Source: Flammeovirga sp. EKP202
GTDB lineage: Bacteria > Bacteroidota > Bacteroidia > Cytophagales > Flammeovirgaceae
Direction: 5' to 3'
Length of the DNA stretch: 64,000 nucleotides
NCBI RefSeq assembly: GCF_014534745.1
Contig: NZ_JACVVP010000007.1
Location: forward strand, 1 to 64,000
Shown: piece by piece, positions 36,984 through 46,600 of the stretch
Layout: each line of letters opens with the position of its first letter
Position numbering within the stretch: the stretch's first letter is position 1
Notes under the pieces: generated by a model
Seen by the model: the letters and a program-made list of their open reading frames with translations, nothing else
Databases searched by the model: none
Told to the model about the DNA's origin: nothing
Translations under genes and position numbers: made by a program

Positions 36984-37466
36984 CTATTTCACTTTAGAAA
37001 CATGATATTTTTTAAACCTTGAATCCATAAACTTTACAACTTCAGTGAAATTTGTCATTTCTCTATTCGAAATAACGATAGGTTGGCCAATTTTTGTTTG
37101 AAGTACCAAAACATCAAATTGCTTCTTTCCTATTGTCTTTTGCTTTACCTCCCAAAAAAGTAAATACTTGGTTAAATCCGTTTCAAAAGAAGAACCAACT
37201 CTCAAAGGATATTTCTCAATCACTATGTTTCCTTTAAAAGTGACCGTTTTATAGACAAACATTATCCTCACAAACATGAATAATATGATGAAGGAAGTAG
37301 AAAGTAGTAGTAGTAATTTATACCATTCAAAACCTCCGATATTCATCCATCTTACGGTACCAAAAGTGATAGCGATAAGAATAAAGACAAATAACCCAAG
37401 AGCAAAAAATGCCGGTGTTTTAGGGTAAGAAACGATGGCTTTATTATTTACTTTATGCTTTTTCAT
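36984..37466 (-). CDS. Small membrane protein with PH-like domain, ~160 aa
   Basis: The frame extends upstream to 37586 inside the HupE-like gene; the Met at 37466 (MKKHKVNNK) is a better start, 5 bases after that gene's end. Two membrane helices (about residues 18-40 and 50-72) are followed by a soluble C-terminal part (VTFKGNIVIEKYPLRV to the Lys-rich end) that looks like a small beta-rich PH-type domain. The function is unknown. It is co-transcribed with the HupE/UreJ-like gene. Confidence 0.6.
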   Translation of the reverse strand: MKKHKVNNKAIVSYPKTPAFFALGLFVFILIAITFGTVRWMNIGGFEWYKLLLLLSTSFIILFMFVRIMFVYKTVTFKGNIVIEKYPLRVGSSFETDLTKYLLFWEVKQKTIGKKQFDVLVLQTKIGQPIVISNREMTNFTEVVKFMDSRFKKYHVSKVK

Positions 37467-37471
37467 TGTGC

Positions 37472-38065
37472 TTAATTTACTAAGATGATTAACGCTGAAA
37501 CAAATGCACCTCCAGAAAGAAATAAGTTCCAATCTCTTTGATGCCACATAGTTAATCTTAGCATCAATGAATTCATCAATAGACAAATTAAAACTATGAT
37601 AATCTGACCTATTTCAAGTCCTAAGTTAAACGCTAAAAGCGGTTCCCATATTTGTTCTTCATTCCCTAACAATGATTTTAAAAAGTTAGAAAAGCCAAGA
37701 CCATGAATCAAACCAAATACTGAAGCTTCAACAAAGTATCTTTTAATAGGTCTTTTTTCTTTTAGATAAGAAGGAGATCCTTTTGTTTGTCCAAGATTAA
37801 AGAGGTTAGAAATACAGACAATTAAAATCGTTACAGGAATCAAAGTTTCGATTAAATCAGCATCTATTGATACAATCTCCAAAGTAGATAATGCCAATGT
37901 TACAGAGTGTCCTAATGTAAATGCTGTCACTAAAATCAGTACCTGTTTCAATGATTTAGCATTAAATGAAGCCATTAAAGCCAAAATGAATAAGATATGA
38001 TCATATCCATTGACGTCTGTAATGTGTTCTAATCCAAGCTGAAGGTATAATCCAAAAGATTCCAT
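37472..38065 (-). CDS. HupE/UreJ-family membrane protein, ~198 aa
   Basis: Six hydrophobic segments carry the family's motifs: GLEHITDVNGYDHILFILAL near the N-terminus (His/Asp-rich, suggestive of metal binding) and TAFTLGHSVTLALS, then FGLIHGLGFSNFL. HupE/UreJ proteins are thought to move nickel or related metals for hydrogenase and urease; related Bacteroidota proteins lack those enzymes nearby, as here, so the transported species is uncertain. The start is placed at Met 38065 (MESFGLYL) rather than the upstream 38092. No urease or hydrogenase gene is in the window. Confidence 0.8.
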   Translation of the reverse strand: MESFGLYLQLGLEHITDVNGYDHILFILALMASFNAKSLKQVLILVTAFTLGHSVTLALSTLEIVSIDADLIETLIPVTILIVCISNLFNLGQTKGSPSYLKEKRPIKRYFVEASVFGLIHGLGFSNFLKSLLGNEEQIWEPLLAFNLGLEIGQIIIVLICLLMNSLMLRLTMWHQRDWNLFLSGGAFVSALIILVN

Positions 38066-38326
38066 AAAGTTTATTCGTTGTAAGTCATCCAAAAATGCAA
38101 ATATAAGATAGATTTTAGAGGGAATTAAGTGTATTGATGCAACAAGTTTAAATTAAATTGTTAATTCTAGCCGATTAATTGTTAATGCATTTCCCTCTCA
38201 TTGTATAGAATTAATCGATGAGTGGCACTTGTAAAGAGTATGTTTTGGATAATTCTATTTGAACTTGGAATTTATTGTGAATAGAATGCTAAAAAAATGT
38301 GATAATTTAACTTGAATTGAATAATT

Positions 38327-40759
38327 TTGATGAATCAATTCATAAGAGCAATGGGCATAGCAAGATATTTTTTAATTCTATTTTTTTTAGGGCTTTCATC
38401 ATCCATTTTTGGACAGTCATCTTGGGAACAGATCAAAGAAACAAAAAAGGGTGACATCACGGTATATTACATTCAAAACAAACCTTTTGTCTATTCATTA
38501 CCAACTGGTGGAATGGCGGGTATTGAGTATGAAATGTTCACTAATCTTATTCGTCAACAACGAAAAGAACTACAAGCCGTCATCAACATTAAATGGGTTC
38601 CGCTAGATTCATGGGATGAGCTTTATAAAAAAGTAAAAACAAGTTCTGAAGGATGTTTCGGAATGTCGGGTATCACGATTACCTCCGAACGTAAAAGAAA
38701 TATTTCCTACCTTCCGAGCTATATGCCAGACATTGAAATTATTGTATCTTCTGAGAATGTGCCCTTATTTCAGAAACAAGAAAATTTCAATAATGCTCTA
38801 CAATCCCTTCCTGCTATCACCATTAAAAACTCAACTTTTGAACGTAACCTCCTAAGATTAAAACAAACTACCTTACCTGCTCTAAACTATTCTTACATCT
38901 CTACATCTGAAGATTTGATTGGAAATATTGCTGAAGGTAATGATATATGGGGCTATACTCAATTGTCTAATTATGCCTATGCACTTTCTAAAGGATTGAA
39001 GCTTCACCGACAGATTTTTTATCAGGTAGAAAATGAAGGTTTAGCCATTACTTTGCCTCGCAATTCTACATGGCTACAACCACTTACGAAAGCCAATGAG
39101 CAACCTCAGTTTAGAGTTGACACAAATAAACTTATTCGAAAATACCTTGGAGACAAAGTCACTGACTTAATTTGGGATTTATCGATCCAAGAAGATGGCT
39201 TAATTGATACCTTAAAAAACCAACAAAGAGAAATTGGGCTTCTTACCATAGAATCAGAAATTAGATTACTTCGCCTCACTCAAAAAGAGTTGGAAATCTC
39301 TCAGCAAAATACAATCAGAAATATTTTGGTCGTGACACTATCACTGACACTACTCTTGGTGGTGACACTCTTCCATTTTAATAATCTTGTAAAAAGATCT
39401 AATCAAAAATTAGAAACACAAAACCAAGAAATCGATGAACAAGCTAAATCACTTCGTAAAGGGTATAAAGATTTAGAACATTTGAGTAGTATTGGTAGAG
39501 ATATAACATCAAAGCTGGCCTTAGATGAAATTATAGAAACAGCCTATAAAAGTATTAGTGGGCTCATCAAAGCTCCTGTTTTTGGTATTGCTTTGTACAA
39601 TGAGAAGAAAGACTCTCTAGATTTCCCTTATATCTATGAACACGATGAAGTGATAAAAGATGAGTCTTTTGATTTAAAAGATAAAATGAGATTAGCTGTA
39701 ATGTGTTTTGATCAGAAAAAGGAATTTTTCATTCAGAAATTCAGTACGGATCACCGCAATTATGTAAAAGAAGTTCTTCAGCCTATTGCAGGTAAAAACA
39801 CTGAGTCCATCATTTATATTCCTCTGGTTGCCAAACACAAAAAACCAATTGGGGTATTTACAATACAATCTTTTGAAGCCAATGCTTTTGACAGCTATCA
39901 GTTGAATCTATTAAGAAACTTAGCCATCTACATTAGAATTGCTCTTCAGAACGAAAAGACATACAGAAACATCAACAACAAAAAACAACAGCTACAGGAA
40001 GCTAATAATCATATTATTGAGCAAAAAGAATTGATTGAGGAAAAGAATCATGAACTTGAGGATGCGAATAACGACAAAAACCACTTATTAAGTATTGTGG
40101 CTCATGATTTACGAAATCCGCTATCAAGTTCCATTACTTTATTAAGTATACTCAATACCGATGACACTAACTTAGATGAAGATGAGAAACTTTGTGTGTC
40201 AGGTTCGTTAAATGCTATGCATCGAATGAATAAAATGATTGAAGATATTTTAGATGCTAGGGTTTCTGAAAACAACGAAAGTAAAGTGAATAAAGAAGCT
40301 GAAAAAGATATTTTCTCGGTATCAGAAGTACTAGATCAAGTCATCAATGACTTCACTGGAGTTGCTGAGCGAAAGAATATAGAATTGACTTACAATTTAC
40401 TTTCTGATGGATTAATTGAAGCAAACAAACAGCATAGTATTCAGATTTATGAGAATTTGATTTCAAATGCCATAAAATTTTCCCCTGCCAATACTGAAAT
40501 TGCTGTTAGCATTGAAAAAGTAAAAGATTTTGTAGAGGTTAAAATAACGGACCAAGGACCTGGCCTTTCGGAGGAAGATCAGAAAAAACTCTATCAAAAA
40601 TTTCAAACTTTAGGGCCAAAACCTACCGGAGGTGAAAAATCTACGGGTATTGGGCTCTCAATTGTAAAAAAATATGTAGATAGCATGGAGGGAAAAGTAG
40701 AATGTATAAGTAGCCAAAACCAAGGCACTACTTTTATCGTCTCCCTACCCTATTTATAA
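38327..40759 (+). CDS. Sensor histidine kinase with periplasmic SBP3-like domain, 810 aa
   Basis: A signal segment (to about 29) is followed by a periplasmic domain (40-285) of the family 3 solute-binding type, with FVYSLPTGGMAGIEYEMF and CFGMSGITITSERK. A membrane helix lies at 331-351, then a coil, a GAF domain (about 395-540), a long coil, HisKA SIVAHDLRNPLS with H593, and HATPase (NLISNAIKFS, DQGPGLSEED, STGIGLSIVKKY). It senses a small molecule outside, perhaps an amino acid or nitrogen source. The next gene (54 bases) is another kinase and the third is a NarL-type regulator. Confidence 0.88.
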   Translation: MMNQFIRAMGIARYFLILFFLGLSSSIFGQSSWEQIKETKKGDITVYYIQNKPFVYSLPTGGMAGIEYEMFTNLIRQQRKELQAVINIKWVPLDSWDELYKKVKTSSEGCFGMSGITITSERKRNISYLPSYMPDIEIIVSSENVPLFQKQENFNNALQSLPAITIKNSTFERNLLRLKQTTLPALNYSYISTSEDLIGNIAEGNDIWGYTQLSNYAYALSKGLKLHRQIFYQVENEGLAITLPRNSTWLQPLTKANEQPQFRVDTNKLIRKYLGDKVTDLIWDLSIQEDGLIDTLKNQQREIGLLTIESEIRLLRLTQKELEISQQNTIRNILVVTLSLTLLLVVTLFHFNNLVKRSNQKLETQNQEIDEQAKSLRKGYKDLEHLSSIGRDITSKLALDEIIETAYKSISGLIKAPVFGIALYNEKKDSLDFPYIYEHDEVIKDESFDLKDKMRLAVMCFDQKKEFFIQKFSTDHRNYVKEVLQPIAGKNTESIIYIPLVAKHKKPIGVFTIQSFEANAFDSYQLNLLRNLAIYIRIALQNEKTYRNINNKKQQLQEANNHIIEQKELIEEKNHELEDANNDKNHLLSIVAHDLRNPLSSSITLLSILNTDDTNLDEDEKLCVSGSLNAMHRMNKMIEDILDARVSENNESKVNKEAEKDIFSVSEVLDQVINDFTGVAERKNIELTYNLLSDGLIEANKQHSIQIYENLISNAIKFSPANTEIAVSIEKVKDFVEVKITDQGPGLSEEDQKKLYQKFQTLGPKPTGGEKSTGIGLSIVKKYVDSMEGKVECISSQNQGTTFIVSLPYL

Positions 40760-40813
40760 AAATAAAAAAGTGTACGAACTAAACTACTCTTTACTGTAAA
40801 CTTGACTTAGACT

Positions 40814-42604
40814 ATGGAACAAACTAAAAATACATTTACCCTAGCTTCTAAAATTGAGCACCTAAGTTTGAAAAAACTTTGGACACTCTATTTTACAGCT
40901 ATTACAGCCATCATATTATTATTGAGTATTTCTCAAATTGTTTTTCACTCTTTCTCTCAGAAACAAAACGCTGATGCAGATTTGATCAACAAAGCAGGAA
41001 AGCAAAGAATGCTTAGCCAAAAAATTACCAAGTGTGTTTTACTCATTGAAAATAATAAAACCACACCTTACCTAGGTGAATTAAAGAATGCAGTAAAAGA
41101 GTGGAAAATCTCACATAAAGAATTAGGCGCCTATAATGATCAAATAGACAATTCTATTTCTCTCAAAAAAGCCACCGAACTTTACGAGAAAGTTGATGCT
41201 TTTCACTCTAAAATTGTAAGCGATGTTGAAGAAGCCCTAGAAAACAACTTTGAAGACTCAGATATAAGTCAAGATATTCTTTCAAATGAAGCCTTCTACC
41301 TGACTAATATGGATTTGCTTGTGGGCGTGTACTCTGACGATGCAAATGGAAAGTTAGACGATATTCAGAATACTTCTCTGATTTTATTTATCATCACACT
41401 TATTTTACTCTTCTTCGAATTAGGGTATGTATTCCGTCCAACAGCTAGAAGAATTCGAAAAACATTTGATGAGTTGGAAAAAGCTAAAAGCGAAACACAA
41501 GATAAAATTGTTGAAATAGATCAATTGTATAGATCTCTGGGGCAATCCTATCAATTTCTTTCAGAATCAAAAGATAACGAAGAAAAGCTCAATGTTTTAT
41601 TAGCCAAAACGGATGAAAATGGTGAAATTAATTATGTATCTGATGCTTTGTTGGAAATCTTAAAAGTAGAACATGGTGATCACCCTAAGAATATTTTCCA
41701 TTGGTTGACATTAGAGGGCTATAAAAAAGAAATGATTCAAGAAGTCCTGGAAACTGCTTTGAGTCAAGAAACATGGGTGGGGACACTTCAAATCACAGAT
41801 AGTGAAGGTGATTACATCTGGATTGAAACTACGATTACGATGTTACATGGTGAAAAACCTACAATCGTTATCATTGGTAGAGATACTACAGAAGACAAAG
41901 AAGCCGAAGAAAGATCAAAAGAAATCAACCAAGAAGAAATTGATAAACATATCGAGACCCAAAAAGAACGTTCGTTATTGATCTTAAAAGGCCAAGAAGA
42001 AGAAAGAGGAAGAATATCAAAAGATATACATGATGGTATTGGTCAATTACTAACAGCTTTAAAATTCAGCTTGGAATCATTTGATGGCGGCAATACAAAA
42101 TCTTCTGCTAATAAAATTAAAGAATCTAGAAATTTACTTAAAAATATCATCCGAGAAGTACGAAGAGTTTCCTTTAATTTATCTCCAAACACTTTGGGTG
42201 ACTATGGAATTAACGCCGTTCTTACAAGGTTTGCTAATGAAACAAGTAGACTTTCTGATGTCACTGTTTTATTCAACAACAAAACAGATTTCAATATGAG
42301 ATTTGAAAGACATATTGAAACTAATATTTATAGAATTGTACAAGAAGCCGTCAACAATGCCATTAAATACTCTGAAGCCGAGCAAGTTAAAATTGATTTG
42401 GAGCATGATATTGAAGTCCTTTACATCAGTATCGTTGACAACGGCAAAGGGTTCGATATGAAAAACCTTGAGATTCAAGGAGGTGGAAATGGACTTCTAA
42501 ATATGGAAGAGAGAGCTGGTTTTGTTGGAGGTACTATTCAAGTAAGTTCTAAGCTTGAGGAAGGAACAACAATTTCAGTAGAAGTACCTATAAATAAAGA
42601 TTAA
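40814..42604 (+). CDS. NarX-like sensor histidine kinase (HisKA_3), 596 aa
   Basis: Two membrane helices (about 22-45 and 188-207) bracket a periplasmic helical domain of the PilJ/NarX type. Its segment ADADLINKAGKQRMLSQKI (53-71) resembles the nitrate-binding P box. A PAS domain (about 260-355) precedes the HPK7-type phosphoacceptor EERGRISKDIHDGIGQLL with H406 and a HATPase with AVNNAIKYS and DNGKGFD. This architecture pairs with NarL-type regulators, and one is encoded 58 bases downstream, just before the assimilatory nitrate reductase. Nitrate or nitrite sensing is inferred. Confidence 0.88.
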   Translation: MEQTKNTFTLASKIEHLSLKKLWTLYFTAITAIILLLSISQIVFHSFSQKQNADADLINKAGKQRMLSQKITKCVLLIENNKTTPYLGELKNAVKEWKISHKELGAYNDQIDNSISLKKATELYEKVDAFHSKIVSDVEEALENNFEDSDISQDILSNEAFYLTNMDLLVGVYSDDANGKLDDIQNTSLILFIITLILLFFELGYVFRPTARRIRKTFDELEKAKSETQDKIVEIDQLYRSLGQSYQFLSESKDNEEKLNVLLAKTDENGEINYVSDALLEILKVEHGDHPKNIFHWLTLEGYKKEMIQEVLETALSQETWVGTLQITDSEGDYIWIETTITMLHGEKPTIVIIGRDTTEDKEAEERSKEINQEEIDKHIETQKERSLLILKGQEEERGRISKDIHDGIGQLLTALKFSLESFDGGNTKSSANKIKESRNLLKNIIREVRRVSFNLSPNTLGDYGINAVLTRFANETSRLSDVTVLFNNKTDFNMRFERHIETNIYRIVQEAVNNAIKYSEAEQVKIDLEHDIEVLYISIVDNGKGFDMKNLEIQGGGNGLLNMEERAGFVGGTIQVSSKLEEGTTISVEVPINKD

Positions 42605-42662
42605 CTAAGTAATTTTTATATATTGCACTAGTATAAACTCACATCAATAAAATATATTATAA

Positions 42663-43349
42663 ATGAGTCAAATTTCAGTAGTACTTACAGATGATCATGT
42701 TGTTGTCCGAAATGGTATCAAACTACTGTTGGAAAACAGTCATGAAATAAATGTAATTGGAGAAGGGGCTAATGGACAAGAGGCATTGGAGTTATGTAAA
42801 GAACTTAAACCTGATGTGCTTGTAATTGACATAAGAATGCCCGTGATGAATGGAATCATGGCTGCTTCAAAAATTAAAGAATACAGCTCCACGACCAAAG
42901 TCTTAATCCTTTCGATGCACGATGATGCTGAATATATATTAGATGCAGCAGAAAAAGGTGCTAGCGGTTATCTATTAAAGGATTCAAGCAGTGATGAGTT
43001 CTTAAAAGCAATAAAGACTGTACATGAAGGTAAAAAATACTTCAGTGGTGATATTTCAAAAGTATTGGTAGAAGGATACCTAAATATGAAACATAACACT
43101 GAACCTGTTACTGAAACAGTTACTACCGATACTTCTGCGAATATTGATCTTACAAAGAGAGAAAAAGAGATATTGAAATACGTGGTTCACGGAAAGAGTA
43201 GTAAAGAAATAGCGGGTATTTTAAATAAAAGTGTGAGAACCGTAGAAACCCATCGTTTTAATATTATGAAAAAGATGGAGGTGAAGAGTGCTGTTGAATT
43301 AATTGCAAAGGTGAATGAAATTGCTTCGTTAAAAGCTGAATTATTATAA
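42663..43349 (+). CDS. NarL/FixJ-family response regulator, 228 aa
   Basis: The receiver domain has the acidic pair D10/D11, phosphoacceptor D56 (VLVIDIRMPVMNG), LILSMHDD and the conserved Lys in GYLLKDSS. A linker of about 20 residues rich in Thr/Val leads to the LuxR-type HTH (LTKREKEILKYV to VETHRFNIMKKM). It is last in the kinase-kinase-regulator operon and is followed by a terminator. Its likely targets are the nitrate reductase operon directly downstream and possibly glnN, whose promoters share a motif. Confidence 0.92.
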   Translation: MSQISVVLTDDHVVVRNGIKLLLENSHEINVIGEGANGQEALELCKELKPDVLVIDIRMPVMNGIMAASKIKEYSSTTKVLILSMHDDAEYILDAAEKGASGYLLKDSSSDEFLKAIKTVHEGKKYFSGDISKVLVEGYLNMKHNTEPVTETVTTDTSANIDLTKREKEILKYVVHGKSSKEIAGILNKSVRTVETHRFNIMKKMEVKSAVELIAKVNEIASLKAELL

Positions 43350-43404
43350 ATAACACTTAGAAATGACTACTTAATTTCAATTTTTAAGTACTCATTAAAT
43401 AGAC

Positions 43405-43447
43405 AATCCCTACTTAGAATTTAATTTTCTGAGTAGGGATTTTTTTG
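43405..43447 (+). terminator. Terminator of the response-regulator operon
   Basis: AATCCCTACTTAGAA pairs with TTCTGAGTAGGGATT (one wobble) around TTTAATTT, and seven Ts follow. Confidence 0.9.
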
Positions 43448-43462
43448 TATTCATTATAAATT

Positions 43463-43549
43463 ACGTGTTTTTATTAAAAAAATCACATTAAAAGTACGTA
43501 CAATTACGTATTTTTACTTACTTTTACTTTCGTGTTGTACGTATTACTT
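43463..43549 (+). promoter_or_regulatory. TACGTA cluster upstream of nitrate reductase
   Basis: Three TACGTA hexamers start at 43495, 43505 and 43538. TACGTAC-AA-TTACGTA (43495-43510) has the 7-2-7 geometry and TAC/GTA ends of NarL-type sites. ACGTATTTTTACTT (43506-43519) recurs exactly at 52624-52637 upstream of glnN, and a looser copy ACGTGTTTTTATT starts at 43463. A NarL-type regulator is encoded just upstream. Binding is inferred. Confidence 0.5.
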
Positions 43550-43633
43550 CTCAAAATCCTTTGAGGAAGTAGTCGTAAGCAACCACTAAAACAAACACAT
43601 GCTTAAAATAGGGCAACAATGTTTGTTGCCCTA
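43550..43633 (+). promoter_or_regulatory. Structured leader of the nitrate reductase mRNA
   Basis: Three hairpins precede the ATG: CTCAAA/TTTGAG (43550-43565), TAAGCA/TGCTTA (43576-43581 with 43600-43605), and a perfect 10-bp stem TAGGGCAACA/TGTTGCCCTA (43609-43618 with 43624-43633) ending 24 bases before the start codon. A weak T-rich tract (CTTTTAAC) follows the last one. Leader attenuation is known for nas operons of other bacteria, but no known riboswitch class is recognised here. Confidence 0.45.
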
Positions 43634-43657
43634 ACTTTTAACTTAGCAAATTAGATT

Positions 43658-46600
43658 ATGAAAAATATCTCAACATACAAATCAACATGTTCCTATTGTG
43701 GAGTAGGCTGCGGCATAGATGTTAAAAAGGATGCGAAAGGCAAATTAACAGTTGAAGGAGATATTAATTATCCAGTCAACAAAGGGAAGTTATGTTCAAA
43801 AGGCATGAACCTAAACTATGTAGTTCAAGATACTACAGACCGTTTGCTTTATCCGCAAATGCGATGGAGTAAACAACATGACTTACAAAGAGTGGACTGG
43901 GATACAGCTTTTACAAGAGCTGCAGCTGTGTTTAAATCAATTATAAAAAAATATGGACCTGACTCAGTGGGTATGTATGTCTCTGGTCAGTGTCTTACTG
44001 AAGAATATTATTTAGCCAATAAACTTACAAAAGGTTTTTTCCAAACCAACAACATTGACACGAATTCACGACTTTGTATGAGTAGTGCCGTTGTTGGTTA
44101 TGTAAAAACTTTAGGTGAAGATACTGTCCCAATTTCTTATGAGGATATAGAACTTGCAGATACTTTTATGATTGCAGGTGCTAACCCCGCTTGGTGTCAT
44201 CCTATCTTATTCAGAAGAATTGAGGCACATAAGGAAAAAAATCCTGATACCAAACTTATTGTTGTTGATCCTAGAAAGACACAATCATGTGCAATCGCCG
44301 ATCTACACTTACAATTAAAGCCAGGTACTGACGTAGTACTTTACCAAGCTATTGGTAGAGCAATCATTGAAGAAGGAGACTTAGATTGGGATTTCATCAA
44401 AAATCATACAGATGGTTTTGATGAATATAGAAAAGAAGTAATGAGAAGACCTCTGAAAGAAGCTAGTGCTATCACAGGGGTGACAATAGATGCAATAAAA
44501 TTAGCCGCTCGATATATTGGTAACGCAAAAGGATTTATCAATATGTGGGCAATGGGCTTGAACCAAAGTGCTCAAGGAACAAATAAAAACCTTGCATTAT
44601 TAAACTTAAACTTAATTACAGGTCAAATTGGTAGACCTGGTGCAGGACCATTTTCACTTACAGGCCAACCTAACGCAATGGGTGGTAGAGAAGTAGGTGG
44701 TATGGCTTCTCTCCTAGCGGCTCACCATGATTTAAAAAACCCTGAGCACAGACAAAAAGTTGCCGATTTCTGGGGTGTGGATCATATCCAAGAGAAACCT
44801 GGTAAAACTGCAACGGAGATGTTCGAAGCATTGCATTCGGGAGAAATGAAAGCTGTTTGGATTGTATGTACCAACCCAATGGTAAGCTTACCTAATTCAA
44901 AGCTAGTTGAAGAAGCATTAAAGAAAGCGAAGTTTGTTATCGTTCAAGATATTTCAAATAAAGCTGATTCCATTGAGCATGCAGATATGATTCTTCCCGC
45001 TGCAGGATGGTTAGAAAAAGAAGGAACGATGACCAATTCTGAACGTAGAATAAGTCATTTAGAGCGAGTACTTCCCGCTCCAGGTGAAGCACTTCCTGAT
45101 ACAGAAATCTTCTGCCGTTTCGCTCAAAAAATGGGCTACCATGGATTTGATTATCAATCTACTGAAGATATTTTCAAAGAACATGCATTGCTTACAAAAG
45201 GAACAAACATTGACATCGCTGAACTTACTTATGATACTTTAAAGAAAGAAAGATCAGTTCAATGGCCTTATGTAAATGGAAAAAGTACAGATAGATTATT
45301 CGAAGACAAACAGTTCTTCACTCCTAATAAAAAAGCTCAAATCTTAACTTCTGGAGTTGAAAATAATTCAGATCTTCTTACACCAGAAATGCCATTAATT
45401 CTAACAACAGGTCGTATTAGAGATCAATGGCACACAAGAACAAGAACGGGTAAAGTCAATAAATTAAATCAACATATATCGGATCCTTTCTTAGAAATGC
45501 ATCCTAAAGATGCTACCGAAAGAGGTCTTAAGGATGGTGATACAGCGGTTATCACAACTAAAAGAGGTGACTGTAGAGTTAATGTTATTGTCACAACCGA
45601 TATTAAAGAAGGCGTAATCTTTATGCCAATGCACTGGGGTAAAATTAGTAATGGTATTTTTGCTCGAACAAATAACCTTACAGCCAATGCTATTGACCCT
45701 ATTTCTAAAGAGCCTGACTTTAAATTCTCTTCTGCTCAAGTAGAGAAATATAAAAAGAAGAAAGAAAAAATTCTTATTGTAGGTGCGGGTGCAGCGGCTT
45801 ACCGTTTTATCCATACTTATAGAGGCATAAATAAAGAGGATGAAATTGAGGTATTCTCAAAAGAAAGTACTCCATTCTACAATCGTGTACTTTTACCTGA
45901 GTATGTCAATGAGACTCTTTTATGGAAAGATTTACAGAAATTCGATGAATTGTCTGAATTTGACCGATTAGGTGTTAAAATTCACTTGAATAAGAGTATC
46001 CAAAGTGTTGATCGAGACAACAAAGAAATTGTAGATCAATTCGGAGATCGATATAACTATGATAAACTAATAATTGCTACAGGTAGTAGACCTTTTGTTC
46101 CTGCTGATGTTCCTATTCATTTCGAAGGTGTTTTCACAATGAGAAATAAAAAGAATGCAGACAATTTAAAGCAATACTTAGACAATAAAGGAGGAAGAGT
46201 AATCATTGTAGGCGGAGGTCTTTTAGGCTTAGAACTTGCTGCATCGTTGAGAGAAATTGAAATCGATGTTACAATTATTCAATTAGCCAACAGACTGATG
46301 GACCGACAACTGGATCCTACGGCTTCAGAATTACTTCTTCATCATTGCGAGGATAAGGGAATTGAGGTACTACTCAACGACCAAGTTCAAACAATTGAAA
46401 AACAAGGAGATAAACTCTACAAGGCAAAGCTAAAAGGTGGTAGAACGATTGAAAGTAATGCTATTGTTTATGCTATCGGTACTCGACCAAACACTGAAAT
46501 TGGTAAAGAAGCTGGTTTGAAAACATCAAGAGGTATTACTATCAATGAATACCTTCAGACTTCTGACCCTGATATCTTTGCGATGGGTGAGATTGCTGAG

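Noticed and set aside
36984..37586. Long version (200 aa) of the small membrane protein
   Set aside because: The first 40 codons overlap the HupE-like gene and have no membrane or family character; the start at 37466 is cleaner.
45469..45814. Minus-strand ORFs of 72 and 107 aa
   Set aside because: Both are antisense to the nitrate reductase coding sequence with no independent signal.
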